Positions 24,194 through 33,608 are shown, counted from the first letter of the stretch. The stretch: DNA of 64,000 nucleotides from an uncultured Prevotellaceae bacterium (GCA_949299545.1 CASGAM010000034.1:18307-82306), one strand, 5' to 3'. A program made the numbers and translations. The notes: generated from the sequence alone by a model not told the origin.

Positions 24194-25660
24194 ATGACAG
24201 TACCACAAGAATTTAAGGATTATATGTATCATCTCTTGGGTGAATTGCGCAGCGGCAGATTAGAGAAAGCTTTGGATGAAGAGCCATCGGTAAGCGTGCG
24301 GATTAACCCTTTTAAAATAAAGACTCCTTTTGATGAATGGAGAAACGTTCCCGAGTTTGACGGAAATGTTCCGTGGGCGAGTGATGCGTTTTATTTGCGA
24401 CAGCGGCCGCCATTTACTTTTGATCCGTTGTTGCATGCCGGATGTTATTATGTGCAGGAAGCTGCATCAATGTTTTTGGAGCAGGCTGTAAGACAGTATG
24501 TCCATCGGCCTGTGAAGGCATTGGATCTTTGTGCTGCGCCCGGTGGAAAGTCTACGCTTCTGAGGGCGTGTTTGCCGGAAGGCAGTTTCCTTGTTTGTAA
24601 TGAGCCCGTAAAGTCGAGGGCTAAGGTATTGGTTGAAAATATGGTTAAATGGGGGCATCCCGGAGTGATGGTTACTAATAATTACCCTGAGGCGTTTTCC
24701 GGTTTACAAGCATACTTTGATTTGATTGTGGCGGATGTACCATGCTCCGGAGAAGGTATGTTCCGTAAGGAAGAGGAGGCAATAAGCGGATGGAACATGC
24801 AAAGCGTACTGATGTGTCGTGATCGTCAGCGTGATATAATACGTGACGTATGGCCCAGTCTGAAACCCGGGGGATTGCTCGTTTACAGTACCTGCACGTT
24901 TAACCAATATGAGGATGAGGAAAATGTGGCCTGGATTGTCCGCGAACTTGGAGCAGAGGTGTTACCTGTAAATGCCGAATGCAGTTGGGGTGTTCTTTCA
25001 AACTTTCTGCCGGAGAATGAACAAGGGGGAGGAATTCCTGTCTCTCATTTATTGCCTGGTTTCTCACGTGGCGAAGGTTTCTTTCTCTCGGTATTGCGGA
25101 AAGATGAGGATGTGGAGCCAGCTGAATCATATATGGTAAAACGTCAGGCTCGGCAGAAATCTGTTCGCAGCGGCAACCCTCATTTAAAAGTACCGGCGGA
25201 GTGTATGGAGTGGATTGCTGATGCCGGTATCAAATATGAGTTGAAAAATGAAGAGGGAAGGATTATGGCTTTGCCGGCAGCTTTTTCGTCATGGTGTCAG
25301 CCATTGCATGATCAACTTAATGTTCTTAGTACAGGTGTGGCGGTTGCCGAACAAAAAGGCCGTGATTGGCTGCCATCCCATGGACTTGCCATGAGTACCT
25401 GCTTGAATCGTGACGCGTTTCCGGTATTGGCATTGACGTATAAAGAAGCAGTGTCTTTCCTTCGTAAAGAATCTTTTGTGTTGCCATCATCGCTGCCGAA
25501 AGGTTTTGTTTTGTTGGAATATGAAAATCATCCGTTGGGATTTGTGAAAAATATCGGGATGAGGGCTAACAATCTTTATCCTTCTGAATGGCGCATACGA
25601 AGCACTTATGACAATGAATATTCATTGACAGCAAGTGGAAACGTACACAATGTAAAATAA
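24194..25660 (+). CDS. RsmF/NOL1-type rRNA (cytosine-C5)-methyltransferase
   Basis: This 488-residue SAM-dependent enzyme belongs to the NOL1/NOP2/Sun group. The N-terminal region is followed by the catalytic domain: YYVQEAASMFLEQAV, SAM site LDLCAAPGGKSTLL, then the two cysteines of the m5C mechanism in ADVPCSGEGMFRK (motif IV) and YSTCTFNQYEDEENV (motif VI). The C-terminal part (about 310-480) matches the extra domains of RsmF (YebU) rather than the shorter RsmB, with GFVKNIGMRANNLYP near the end. The likely target is 16S rRNA, but the exact base is not readable from the sequence. Confidence 0.9.
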   Translation: MTVPQEFKDYMYHLLGELRSGRLEKALDEEPSVSVRINPFKIKTPFDEWRNVPEFDGNVPWASDAFYLRQRPPFTFDPLLHAGCYYVQEAASMFLEQAVRQYVHRPVKALDLCAAPGGKSTLLRACLPEGSFLVCNEPVKSRAKVLVENMVKWGHPGVMVTNNYPEAFSGLQAYFDLIVADVPCSGEGMFRKEEEAISGWNMQSVLMCRDRQRDIIRDVWPSLKPGGLLVYSTCTFNQYEDEENVAWIVRELGAEVLPVNAECSWGVLSNFLPENEQGGGIPVSHLLPGFSRGEGFFLSVLRKDEDVEPAESYMVKRQARQKSVRSGNPHLKVPAECMEWIADAGIKYELKNEEGRIMALPAAFSSWCQPLHDQLNVLSTGVAVAEQKGRDWLPSHGLAMSTCLNRDAFPVLALTYKEAVSFLRKESFVLPSSLPKGFVLLEYENHPLGFVKNIGMRANNLYPSEWRIRSTYDNEYSLTASGNVHNVK

Positions 25661-25702
25661 TGATAAAATGCTGGTTCCTAAACGATTTTTTTAAGATAGG
25701 AA

Positions 25703-25733
25703 TTTGTATTGAAACACAAAAACATTATATTTG
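25703..25733 (+). promoter_or_regulatory. Full-consensus promoter of the LMW-phosphatase-like gene
   Basis: TTTG (25703-25706), 19 bp, TATATTTG (25726-25733). The start codon is at 25820, giving a leader of roughly 80 nt. Confidence 0.75.
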
Positions 25734-25819
25734 GGACGAGTGATATGTAAATGCGCTTAGGTGAATATGCTATGCAATACTCACATAGGCATAAGTTTAA
25801 CCTTTAAAAAGATATTGAT

Positions 25820-26281
25820 ATGAAAGTCTTGTTTATTGGATCCGGATGTGCCTGTAGATTGCCTTTTGCCGAAAGTATTTTCAAGAAGAAATTAATGGAA
25901 GCAGATGTGACAGGCGTGGAGGTGGAAGCCTTGAATGTTGCGGAATGGGGTGTTAGTACTACTGCTCATGAGGGTGATGTGTGCGATACGACTGCGAACG
26001 AAGTCCTGAATAATGCGGATGTGATAGTTGTGATGGAGGAGAAACAGCGTGATTTCCTAACGAAGTTTATGGATTATAGTTGCTGGAATAAGATTCATTT
26101 GTTCTTGGATTATTGTAAACGGAAAGTCGGTGTCGTTGACAATTTGACCGGTGACCTACCTTATAGGACAGGTAATGAAGAAGTGAACGACGGATGTCAA
26201 AAGTTCATTGATTGGTTGAAGTCAGTCATTAAAGAACACATTGTCTCTACAGAGGATGATGCGATGGTAGCAACCGTTTAA
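25820..26281 (+). CDS. LMW protein-tyrosine-phosphatase-like protein without the catalytic Cys
   Basis: This 153-residue protein has the layout of low-molecular-weight tyrosine phosphatases: MKVLFIGSGCACRLPFAESIF, a mid-region NADVIVVMEEKQRDFL, and a late DLPYRTGNEEVNDGC segment in the place of the DP(Y/W) general-acid loop. The active-site loop should read C-x5-R-(S/T). Here the nucleophile position is Gly7, Arg13 is kept, and the next residue is Leu instead of Ser/Thr; Cys10 and Cys12 remain. By the known mechanism this should be inactive as a phosphatase and may instead bind a phosphorylated partner or do other thiol chemistry. The gene stands alone with its own strong promoter and terminator. 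Confidence 0.8.
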   Translation: MKVLFIGSGCACRLPFAESIFKKKLMEADVTGVEVEALNVAEWGVSTTAHEGDVCDTTANEVLNNADVIVVMEEKQRDFLTKFMDYSCWNKIHLFLDYCKRKVGVVDNLTGDLPYRTGNEEVNDGCQKFIDWLKSVIKEHIVSTEDDAMVATV

Positions 26282-26362
26282 AATGATATAGATGAGGAGA
26301 TATAAAAAGGTTGCAGTGCAGTTAAGATACAAATTGGCAACGTTCATTTTGGGATGTTAGGG

Positions 26363-26398
26363 AGAAGGGATGATTTTAGGATTGTTCCTTCTTTTTTT
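26363..26398 (+). terminator. Terminator after the LMW-phosphatase-like gene
   Basis: AGAAGGGA (26363-26370) pairs with TTCCTTCT (26385-26392) with one G-U, followed by TTTTTT. Confidence 0.6.
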
Positions 26399-26430
26399 AT
26401 GATGCGAGATGTTTGGAACTTTTGAGATTT

Positions 26431-28506
26431 TCAGAACTGAATGCCAGCGGCAGGATACTCGTCACTGTCTTTTCTTTTTGGAGAGTTGGGAGTTTTGTTT
26501 TCGTTCTTGTCTTTACTGTCATCCTGTACATCTTCAAAAAGTCCATAGGTTGTTCGTAATACCTTGAATTCTGTGCGGCGGTTAAGTGCATTGCAGATTT
26601 CTTGCTGCTCTTCCGGCAGTTTTAGGATAAACTGTTCGGTAAGAGTGTCATTCTCGTTAAGAAAAGTGTAACGTTCAGTCAGTTTCTTATTGATGACCTT
26701 CGGCTTGCTTTCTCCGTAACCGACTGGAGTAAGGCGATCAGATGCAATGCCATGGGCGATGAGATAGTTGACAACCGACTCTGCCCGGCGTTGTGACAGC
26801 CGGATGTTATAGTCATCGTTGCCACGATAGTCGCAGTGGGAGCTGAGTTCTATCGTCACATTGGGATTTTCGTTGAGCAGGTCGGTCAATGAGTCAAGTG
26901 ACAGAGTTGAGGCGTCAGACAGTTCCGCACTGTCAAACTCATAGAATACATTGTTGACCAATACCGGAGCGGTGATGGAAGCCAATGCGAACTGCAGCAC
27001 ATATTCTTTGCTGACGCTGTCTGTGTCGACACGCAATTCTTCTTTGTGGTTAAGATAGCCTTTGCAGGTACCGAGGAAAACATAATCCACGTGCGGTTTG
27101 ATTTCCTGTACAAAAGAACCATCTCCCCTGACGCTTAGTTTCAGGTTCGTACCGTCGTTTCCCACCATATAGACCAAACCGTCGGGCAGTTCATAGCCGT
27201 CTTTTTCGTAAACCCATCCTTTGACGGTGATTAATACCTCCGGGCAGGTGAAGCTCATGATATGATCCCAGCCTCGTGCGTCTCCCCTGTTGGTACTGAA
27301 ATATCCCCGGTTGTGTAAGCCTTCAAATGTCATTCCAAAGTCATCGCCTTGTGAGTTCATGGGATATTGCAGGTTTTCTACAGTCCAAATGCCGGTTGTG
27401 TCTTGTTGTGCACGGAACAGGTCTAATCCGCCCATACCCGGATGGCCGTCTGATGAGAAATAAAGTTCCCCGTTGGGCCGGAACGTCGGAAACATCTCGT
27501 TGCCGGGCGTATTGATAGGTTCACCTAAATTTTCTACGCCTCCTAAGCCTTCATCACTCAGGCGGATGCGCCATAAATCCAGTCCGCCTAATCCGCCGGG
27601 CATGTCTGAAACAAAATATAACCAGTTCCCATCCGGCGAAATGGCCGGATGCGCATAGGATGAAAGTGTGTCTTTGGTGATGACGAGCGGTTGGGGAGCG
27701 GCCCATGAGGCGTCAGTCCGTGTGGAAGTGTAGATTTGTGCAAAACGGGGATAATCGGGATCGTGGGTGCAGCGGGTGAAGTACATGGTTTTGCCGTCAG
27801 GGGAGAACGCGCATGCCCCTTCGTCGTATTCACTGTTGATTTCCGATTCAATCAGTTCGGGGGATTGCCATTTCCCGTTCTCGTCTTTTTTGGCCATGAA
27901 AATATCGGCGTTGGCCAGTCCGGTGATACCGCTGATGTCACCGCCGGTCACTTGCGGCCGGGTCGTAGTAAGGTAAAGTTGTTCTGAATCGTCACCCGAC
28001 AGCATCGGACTGTAATCACTGCGGCGTCCGTTGAAAAGCGCTTCTTTCTTTACGGAATAGAGCGTGGGCTTTTCTTTCCAGATTTGTGCTAAATGGCAGC
28101 CTTGCCAGCCGTGGTGCGCCAATATGTTTTCGGGGTCGTGTTCCAGGTAAGTTTCATAGCTTTTGATGGCGTTCTTATAGTCGCCATTCTTATGCTGCAT
28201 CTTGGCCAGATGGAGAAAAACTATGCTGTCCTTGTAGTTGTATCGTACCGCATTCTGATAGGAGCCTAATGCACGTGTCGTGTAGTTGATGAGGCGGAAA
28301 CATTCTGCGGCCTTGAACGCCCGTTCGCCTCTTTTGTCCCGTTCTTTGGGTGGGGTACGCATATAGGCTTTACGGTATTCTGTCGCAGCGTCGAAATATT
28401 CGCCGATGGCGTAATGCTTGTCTCCTCTTTTGACATTGTATTCCGGCCCGCAGCCGGCCAGCAACGGGAGTAATAAAAGGGCGAGCAAGCAAAACTTTTG
28501 TTTCAT
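26431..28506 (-). CDS. PorE-like OmpA-family lipoprotein (TPR, beta-propeller, CRD, OmpA-C)
   Basis: This 691-residue protein has a lipoprotein signal (MKQKFCLLALLLLPLLAGCG; lipid Cys 19). TPR helices follow at about 25-150 (YAIGEYFDAATEYRKAY, NGDYKNAIKSYETYLEHDPE), then a PD40-type beta-propeller at about 160-420 (CAFSPDGKTMYFTRC, HPAISPDGNWLYFVSDMPGG, FRPNGELYFSSDGHPGMGGLD). A carboxypeptidase-regulatory-like domain lies at about 430-510 and an OmpA C-terminal peptidoglycan-binding domain at about 520-640 (VTIELSSHCDYRGNDDYN). This four-part order is that of PorE (PG1058) of Porphyromonas gingivalis, a component needed for type IX secretion. The start at 28506 was chosen for the lipobox. 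It begins 26 bp after topB on the same strand. Confidence 0.9.
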   Translation of the reverse strand: MKQKFCLLALLLLPLLAGCGPEYNVKRGDKHYAIGEYFDAATEYRKAYMRTPPKERDKRGERAFKAAECFRLINYTTRALGSYQNAVRYNYKDSIVFLHLAKMQHKNGDYKNAIKSYETYLEHDPENILAHHGWQGCHLAQIWKEKPTLYSVKKEALFNGRRSDYSPMLSGDDSEQLYLTTTRPQVTGGDISGITGLANADIFMAKKDENGKWQSPELIESEINSEYDEGACAFSPDGKTMYFTRCTHDPDYPRFAQIYTSTRTDASWAAPQPLVITKDTLSSYAHPAISPDGNWLYFVSDMPGGLGGLDLWRIRLSDEGLGGVENLGEPINTPGNEMFPTFRPNGELYFSSDGHPGMGGLDLFRAQQDTTGIWTVENLQYPMNSQGDDFGMTFEGLHNRGYFSTNRGDARGWDHIMSFTCPEVLITVKGWVYEKDGYELPDGLVYMVGNDGTNLKLSVRGDGSFVQEIKPHVDYVFLGTCKGYLNHKEELRVDTDSVSKEYVLQFALASITAPVLVNNVFYEFDSAELSDASTLSLDSLTDLLNENPNVTIELSSHCDYRGNDDYNIRLSQRRAESVVNYLIAHGIASDRLTPVGYGESKPKVINKKLTERYTFLNENDTLTEQFILKLPEEQQEICNALNRRTEFKVLRTTYGLFEDVQDDSKDKNENKTPNSPKRKDSDEYPAAGIQF

Positions 28507-28532
28507 GCTGATATAACGCAGCAGTTTGCTTA

Positions 28533-30722
28533 TTATTGTTTTATGGGAAGCCGGAATGTACATCCGTTTTTCCATTCTGAACACCCGAAAGCGGTTTTTC
28601 CTTTGATGATATGTCCTTTTCCGCAGAGGGGGCACACGGAACCTTCACTGATTGCCGGCATATCGGCTTTTGCTTCAGCGAGGGTGCCTGGAAGAAGGTT
28701 GCTGTCTTGCGGCTTTCTTTGGGATGCCTCGTCCTCTACAGCCTTTTCAGTCTTCTTCTGCCTTACTGTTCGTTTCTTTGTTTCGTTGCCCTTTTGCGGT
28801 GTACGGCCTGTTTTTCCGTCGGTTTCTTGTGCGTTGTCGTTTACGAGCGTTACGCGCCGGTTCGTATTGTCCGCCAGTACGGTGTGAACAATATCGGCAA
28901 CCATGGATTTCAGTTCTTCCAGAAACGTTTTGGCGTCGTAAGTGTTTTTTTCTATCTGGCGCAGCTTGCGTTCCCAAATTCCGGTCAGTTCGGCGCTTTT
29001 GAGCAATTCTTCCCGGATGAGGCCGATGAGTTCCACTCCGGTAGGGGTAGCTATCAGATTCTTACGTTCCTTACGGATATAGTGGCGTTTGAAGAGGGTT
29101 TCGATAATCGCAGCACGGGTAGACGGCCGCCCGATACCGTTTTCTTTCAGGGCGTCGCGCAAGGTCTCGTCTTCTACCAGGCGTCCGGCTGTCTCCATGG
29201 CGCGCAACAAAGTAGCTTCGGTGTATGGTTTGGGTGGTTGGGTCCACTTCTCGGCAAGATCAGGCTTGTGGGGGCCGCTTTCCCCTTTGTTGAATGTCGG
29301 CAGTGTGCGTTCATCGTCTTTCTGGGCTGCCGTTTCATTTTCTGCCTTTTTTTCTTGTGCATAGACATCGCGCCATCCGGCTGCAAGAATCTGTTTGCCG
29401 GTGGCTTTGAACGGTATGTTGGCCGTCTCGCCGTTTACCGTGGTCGTCGCGAATTTGCAGTCGGGGTAGAAGGCCGCTATGAAACGGCGGGCAATAAGGT
29501 CGAACACCAGTTCCTCGTTTTGTGTCAGGTCACGTGGCGGTACGCCGGTAGGGATGATGGCATGATGGTCAGTCACTTTTGATGAGTCGAACACCTTTTT
29601 GCTTTTTTTCAGGGGTGTACCGCGCAGAGGATTGAGCAGGGCATCGTAGCGTCCGACCAGTCCTTTCATGATGTTGTTGCATTTCGGGTAAATGTCATCG
29701 CTCAGGAATGTGGTGTCAACGCGTGGATATGTAGTGATTTTCTTTTCGTAAAGTGACTGGATGGTTTGTAGCGTCATGTCTGCCGAGAAGCCGAACTTTT
29801 TGTTGCATTCCACCTGCAAAGAGGTGAGGTCGAACAAACGTGGCGGGGCTTCTGTACCATTTTTCTTGGTGACGGACGTAATGGTGAACGGCGCCTCTTT
29901 GATTTGTTCTAACGCTTGCCTTCCTTCCGCTTCGTCGGTGAAGCCTCTCCGTGCTAATTCCGTTCCGTTCTTTCCGTTTTCTTTAGCTTTCTCGTCAGTA
30001 TTATCATTTTCCGCTTCTTCGTCTTGCTCCATGACAGCCGTGAACGTGGTGTCACGGTACAAGGTTGTCAGCACCCAGTAAGGTTCGGGCGTGAAGTGTT
30101 CAATTTCCTGTTGCCGTTTTACGATGAGTGCCAATGTGGGGGTTTGTACGCGGCCGATGCTCAATACTTGTCGGCCTTGAGCGTATTTCAGAGTGTAAAG
30201 CCGGGTGGCGTTCATGCCCAATGTCCAGTCTCCTATGGCGCGGCTCAGGCCGGCCTCGTAGAGTGACTGGTATTCGCTTTGGTCCTTGAGCGTATTGAAT
30301 CCTTCACGGATGGCCTCTTCGGTAAGCGAAGAAATCCATAGCCGTTTGACAGGGCAACGGGCACCGGCTTTTTGCATGACCCAACGTTGTATGAGTTCGC
30401 CTTCTTGGCCGGCATCACCGCAGTTGATAATCAGGTCGGCGGCCTGCATCAGCCGTTCGATGGTTTGGAACTGCTTTTCGATGCCGCTGTCGTTTTTCAG
30501 TTTGATGCCGAAGCGCGGGGGAATCATTGGGAGTGCTGAAAGACTCCACGATTTCCATAATGGTGTGTATTCGTGCGGTTCTTTCAGTTCACAGAGATGG
30601 CCGAAAGTCCATGTCACTTGGTAGCCGTTTCCTTCCAAATAACCGTCGTGGCTTTTTGTTGCTCCCAGTACATGGGCAATGTCTTTGGCTACACTCGGCT
30701 TTTCTGCGATACATACAATCAT
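28533..30722 (-). CDS. topB: DNA topoisomerase III (type IA)
   Basis: This 729-residue enzyme is a type IA topoisomerase that passes single strands and helps resolve recombination and replication intermediates. The TOPRIM domain opens the protein (MIVCIAEKPSVAKDIAHVLG; acidic CGDAGQEGELIQRW). Later motifs are GRVQTPTLALIVKRQQEIE and the catalytic Tyr in ITTYPRVDTTFLSDD. NGIGRPSTRAAIIETLFKRHYI follows, and a C-terminal zinc finger reads CPLCGKGHIIKGKTAFGC. An acidic, low-complexity insert lies at about 225-250 (DEEAENDNTDEKAKENGKNG). It has normal family length and no sign of mobile-element origin. The PorE-like lipoprotein gene follows by 26 bp. Confidence 0.96.
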   Translation of the reverse strand: MIVCIAEKPSVAKDIAHVLGATKSHDGYLEGNGYQVTWTFGHLCELKEPHEYTPLWKSWSLSALPMIPPRFGIKLKNDSGIEKQFQTIERLMQAADLIINCGDAGQEGELIQRWVMQKAGARCPVKRLWISSLTEEAIREGFNTLKDQSEYQSLYEAGLSRAIGDWTLGMNATRLYTLKYAQGRQVLSIGRVQTPTLALIVKRQQEIEHFTPEPYWVLTTLYRDTTFTAVMEQDEEAENDNTDEKAKENGKNGTELARRGFTDEAEGRQALEQIKEAPFTITSVTKKNGTEAPPRLFDLTSLQVECNKKFGFSADMTLQTIQSLYEKKITTYPRVDTTFLSDDIYPKCNNIMKGLVGRYDALLNPLRGTPLKKSKKVFDSSKVTDHHAIIPTGVPPRDLTQNEELVFDLIARRFIAAFYPDCKFATTTVNGETANIPFKATGKQILAAGWRDVYAQEKKAENETAAQKDDERTLPTFNKGESGPHKPDLAEKWTQPPKPYTEATLLRAMETAGRLVEDETLRDALKENGIGRPSTRAAIIETLFKRHYIRKERKNLIATPTGVELIGLIREELLKSAELTGIWERKLRQIEKNTYDAKTFLEELKSMVADIVHTVLADNTNRRVTLVNDNAQETDGKTGRTPQKGNETKKRTVRQKKTEKAVEDEASQRKPQDSNLLPGTLAEAKADMPAISEGSVCPLCGKGHIIKGKTAFGCSEWKNGCTFRLPIKQ

Positions 30723-30974
30723 GTTGCGGGTCTGATAAGGTTTTTATCTGCGAAGATAGTAAAACTCGGTCAAATATGGATGGATAAGAACGGAATATTG
30801 CAATTTGCCGGGGCGACGGGAATGAATATGGAGATGTTTGTATGTCGTTCAGGTGAAAGGGATAAATTCCTGCAATGCCGGTTTTCGGTAATGCTTTTTA
30901 AAGAAATTTGCCTTTTACTTATGTCTCTGTTTATCAATCATTTCCGGAGGGTTCTTTTGACGGTAAAAATACAA

Positions 30975-31043
30975 GCGGTCGCAACAAAATTTGCAACCTG
31001 TCGCTTCTACAAGGCGACCGCTTGCAAATTTTGTTGCGACCGC
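30975..31043 (+). repeat. Dispersed intergenic repeat, copy 2
   Basis: A perfect 22-bp inverted repeat (30975-30996 and 31022-31043; arm begins GCGGTCGCAACAAAATTTGC) encloses CCTGTCGCTTCTAC then AAGGCGACCGC. The inside matches copy 1 at 7.5 kb in opposite orientation; both are followed on the right by a similar CGCTGTGG. Confidence 0.85.
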
Positions 31044-31216
31044 ACGCTGTGGAGCTGCTTACGCGGAGGTTTTCCGGCAGCTCGTCAGATGGTGTCATTG
31101 GCTTTTGTTTGTTCGGCCTGAAAAGGATGTTTTGCGGGAAGATTCAGCGAAAGATTGTTTCTCGTTTCGCAGAGTTTGAAATGTATATGGCTGCCGGTAG
31201 GAGATGTAAGCAGGTG

Positions 31217-31261
31217 ATTTAAAAAAGTGAAGTTGCATCCACAAACCGGATACAACTTCAC
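31217..31261 (-). terminator. Terminator after the DsbD gene
   Basis: A 14-bp stem (31227-31240 with 31248-31261, one C-A mismatch on the plus strand that becomes G-U on the minus strand), loop of 7. The minus strand continues with TTTTTTAAAT. The stop codon is at 31296. Confidence 0.85.
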
Positions 31262-31295
31262 ATATATAATTTCTTTCTATTTATTGGAGACGTGG

Positions 31296-33338
31296 TTAGT
31301 GTTTGGACTTGTAATTTTTCAAACCTGTTTTAAGAAACTCTACATATTTCTCAATGTCTTCATCGTATGAATATGACTTGTTCAACGGCATTCCCTCGTT
31401 GTCAAGCAACACATAGAACGGTTGGGCATTGGCTCCGAATTTGGTACGTTGCAGGTAGCTCCATTTGTCACCAACCGTGCGCAAGGTGCGTTGCTGCCCG
31501 TTTTCGGTTACTTTAATATGTTCAGGCAGCGGTGTCTTGTCGTCTACAAACAGGGTAATCAGCACATAGTCATTATTCATGATGTCTGCCACCTGTTGGT
31601 CGGCCCAGACCGCCAGTTCCATTTTACGGCAATTCACGCAGCCGTAACCGGTGAAATCAAGCATTACAGGTTTGCCATGTCGTTTTGCATATTCCATACC
31701 TGCATCGTAATCTGTAAATTGGGCTTCAACCTCATTTTCGTACAAGTTGAAGTCTTGAGTACTCATGGGGGGAGCAAAGGCGCTGATGGCTTTCAGAGGG
31801 GCGCCCCAAAGACCGGGCACCATGTAAATGGCAAAAGCGATGGAGAAAAGGGCGAGGAAGAAACGGGTTACACCGATTTTTCCGTCCTCGTCTTCGTCAT
31901 GTGGGAAACGTATTTTTCCGAGCAGGTAAAGCCCTAACAGACCGAAGATGGCTATCCATAAGGCAAGGAATGTTTCTCTGTCGAGAATATGCCAGCCGTA
32001 AGCGAGGTCGGCCACGGAAAGGAACTTCAAGGCAAAAGCCAGTTCAATGAAGCCGAGGCATACTTTTACGCAGTTCATCCAGTTGCCGGATTTCGGCATT
32101 TGTTTCAGCCATGTAGGGAATAAGGCAAACAAGGAGAAAGGTAAAGCCAAGGCTATGGCAAAACCCAGCATGCCGATGGTCGGCGCAAGAATGCTGCCTG
32201 TAGAGGAAACTTCGACGAGAAGGAATCCTATGATGGGGCCTGTACATGAAAAAGAAACCAGCACAAGTGTAAACGCCATGAGGAAGATGCTCAGCAGACC
32301 CGTTGTCGATTCTGCTTTGTTGTCTACGGCACTGCTCCAGGATGATGGCAGGGTTATTTCAAATGCTCCGAAGAAACTGGCAGCAAACACGACTAACATC
32401 AAGCAAAAGACAATGTTAAACACAGCATTAGTAGATAGCGCGTTCAAGGCGCTTGCACCGAAAATGGCTGTTACGAGCAAACCGAGCAACACGTAAATGA
32501 CGACGATGCTCGTACCATAGATGGACGCATCGCGCACGCCTTTTCTCTTGTCCCCGGAACGTTTCAGGAAGAAACTGACAGTCATGGGGATAATCGGCCA
32601 GACGCAAGGTGTGAGCAGTGCAACCAAACCGCCCAGGAATCCTAACAGGAAAATCATCCACCAGGATTGGGACGTGGCATTCGATACCGGTTCGCCGAAC
32701 GCAGATAGTTGGTCAATGACAGGTGTCCAGTAATCAGTCGTTTCTTGAGTGACGTTTTCCGTTGTTTGTTGGGAAGCAGTTTGAAGGCTGTCATCTGTCG
32801 TTTTTTGCGCTTCGTTAAGTTTAGTCATGGGAATAGTCGTAGATTCCACTTTTTCTGTAGCAGATGTTGCTGTTTTTGCAGGTGTAATGCCTTTGCCGCT
32901 GTATTCAAATTCAACCTGAGAAGGCGGAATGCAGTTCTCATCGTTGCAGGCTCCATAAGTAAGGTAACCTTTTATTGTGTAGTTTTCGCCTGTTATGCGT
33001 ATTTTTTGCGAAAATGATGCCGTACCTTCCATGTATGAGACATCCATGCCAAACATTTCATCATATTTTTTTATGACTTTGCCGGTTGGCATTAATTTGC
33101 CGGATGGTTCTGCACCTGTTATTTCATCGAATTCGACGGTTGCTGATGTCGGACCGCTTTCTGCGTTGTCGGTTGAGTAAACATGCCATCCGGATTCTAT
33201 TTGCCCCTTAAAGACGATTTCAAATTCTGTATCAGAAATTTTATTTTGGCTGACTGTGAATTTCACCGGGTCATGCATTTGAGCCAAAGCAGGTAAAATG
33301 CCAATGAATGGTATAAGCAGTAATAACAATCTTTTCAT
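31296..33338 (-). CDS. dsbD: Thiol:disulfide interchange protein, DsbD type
   Basis: This 680-residue protein passes electrons from cytoplasmic thioredoxin to the periplasm. The signal peptide (MKRLLLLLIPFIGILPALAQ) is followed by the periplasmic alpha domain (about 25-150; Cys 131 and 136 in YGACNDENCIPPS). A Thr/Ser/Gln-rich linker leads to eight predicted membrane helices of the beta domain, with Cys in LLTPCVWPIIPM and SFSCTGPIIG. The C-terminal thioredoxin-like gamma domain has GYGCVNCRKMELAVW. All three redox pairs are present, so the electron chain looks complete. The length is longer than E. coli DsbD, through the linker and an extra helix pair. A TATATTTG box at 33366 is the likely promoter, and a terminator follows. 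It is a single-gene unit. Confidence 0.92.
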   Translation of the reverse strand: MKRLLLLLIPFIGILPALAQMHDPVKFTVSQNKISDTEFEIVFKGQIESGWHVYSTDNAESGPTSATVEFDEITGAEPSGKLMPTGKVIKKYDEMFGMDVSYMEGTASFSQKIRITGENYTIKGYLTYGACNDENCIPPSQVEFEYSGKGITPAKTATSATEKVESTTIPMTKLNEAQKTTDDSLQTASQQTTENVTQETTDYWTPVIDQLSAFGEPVSNATSQSWWMIFLLGFLGGLVALLTPCVWPIIPMTVSFFLKRSGDKRKGVRDASIYGTSIVVIYVLLGLLVTAIFGASALNALSTNAVFNIVFCLMLVVFAASFFGAFEITLPSSWSSAVDNKAESTTGLLSIFLMAFTLVLVSFSCTGPIIGFLLVEVSSTGSILAPTIGMLGFAIALALPFSLFALFPTWLKQMPKSGNWMNCVKVCLGFIELAFALKFLSVADLAYGWHILDRETFLALWIAIFGLLGLYLLGKIRFPHDEDEDGKIGVTRFFLALFSIAFAIYMVPGLWGAPLKAISAFAPPMSTQDFNLYENEVEAQFTDYDAGMEYAKRHGKPVMLDFTGYGCVNCRKMELAVWADQQVADIMNNDYVLITLFVDDKTPLPEHIKVTENGQQRTLRTVGDKWSYLQRTKFGANAQPFYVLLDNEGMPLNKSYSYDEDIEKYVEFLKTGLKNYKSKH

Positions 33339-33365
33339 GACTAAAAAACTTGGTTATAATGGTTG

Positions 33366-33373
33366 CAAATATA
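33366..33373 (-). promoter_or_regulatory. Promoter box of the DsbD gene
   Basis: Minus-strand TATATTTG, an exact TAnnTTTG, 27 bp before the start at 33338. Confidence 0.6.
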
Positions 33374-33441
33374 GGTAAAAATATGATTCATGCTCATTTT
33401 ATAATGGACTAATTTATATTCAGTCTTAATATAGTCAGTAT

Positions 33442-33486
33442 AAAAAAAGTCCCCTTCAGAGCTTTTAATGCTTTCTGGGGGGACTT
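33442..33486 (-). terminator. Terminator after the GH43 gene
   Basis: AAGTCCCC (33447-33454) pairs with GGGGACTT (33479-33486), with more partial pairing inside. On the minus strand it is followed by TTTTTTTATA. It lies about 120 bp past the stop at 33609; the intervening AT-rich stretch holds no gene. Confidence 0.8.
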
Positions 33487-33608
33487 CTTTCTGAATATTT
33501 AAGGGAAAGTGTCTGGCCAAATATAGTTAATATGATGAAAATATAAAAACAAAAACCGATAATAATATTAATGAGATAAAAACTTGGACGAAATCTAAAA
33601 AGATAGGG

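Larger units (their letters stand above)
30723..31295. other. Intergenic stretch between topB and the DsbD gene
   Basis: A 573-bp gap. It holds dispersed repeat copy 2 (30975-31043) and the terminator of the downstream minus-strand gene (31217-31261). Open frames on the plus strand exist, but they have no family signal and run through the repeat, so none is called. The region 30723-30960 shows nothing I recognise. Confidence 0.6.

Noticed and set aside
28611-29582. Long plus-strand frames opposite topB
   Set aside because: They are antisense shadows of a strongly conserved gene, with no recognisable product.
30573-31222. Plus-strand open frames between topB and the DsbD gene
   Set aside because: They start inside topB or run through the palindromic repeat, lack any family signal and have no promoter.
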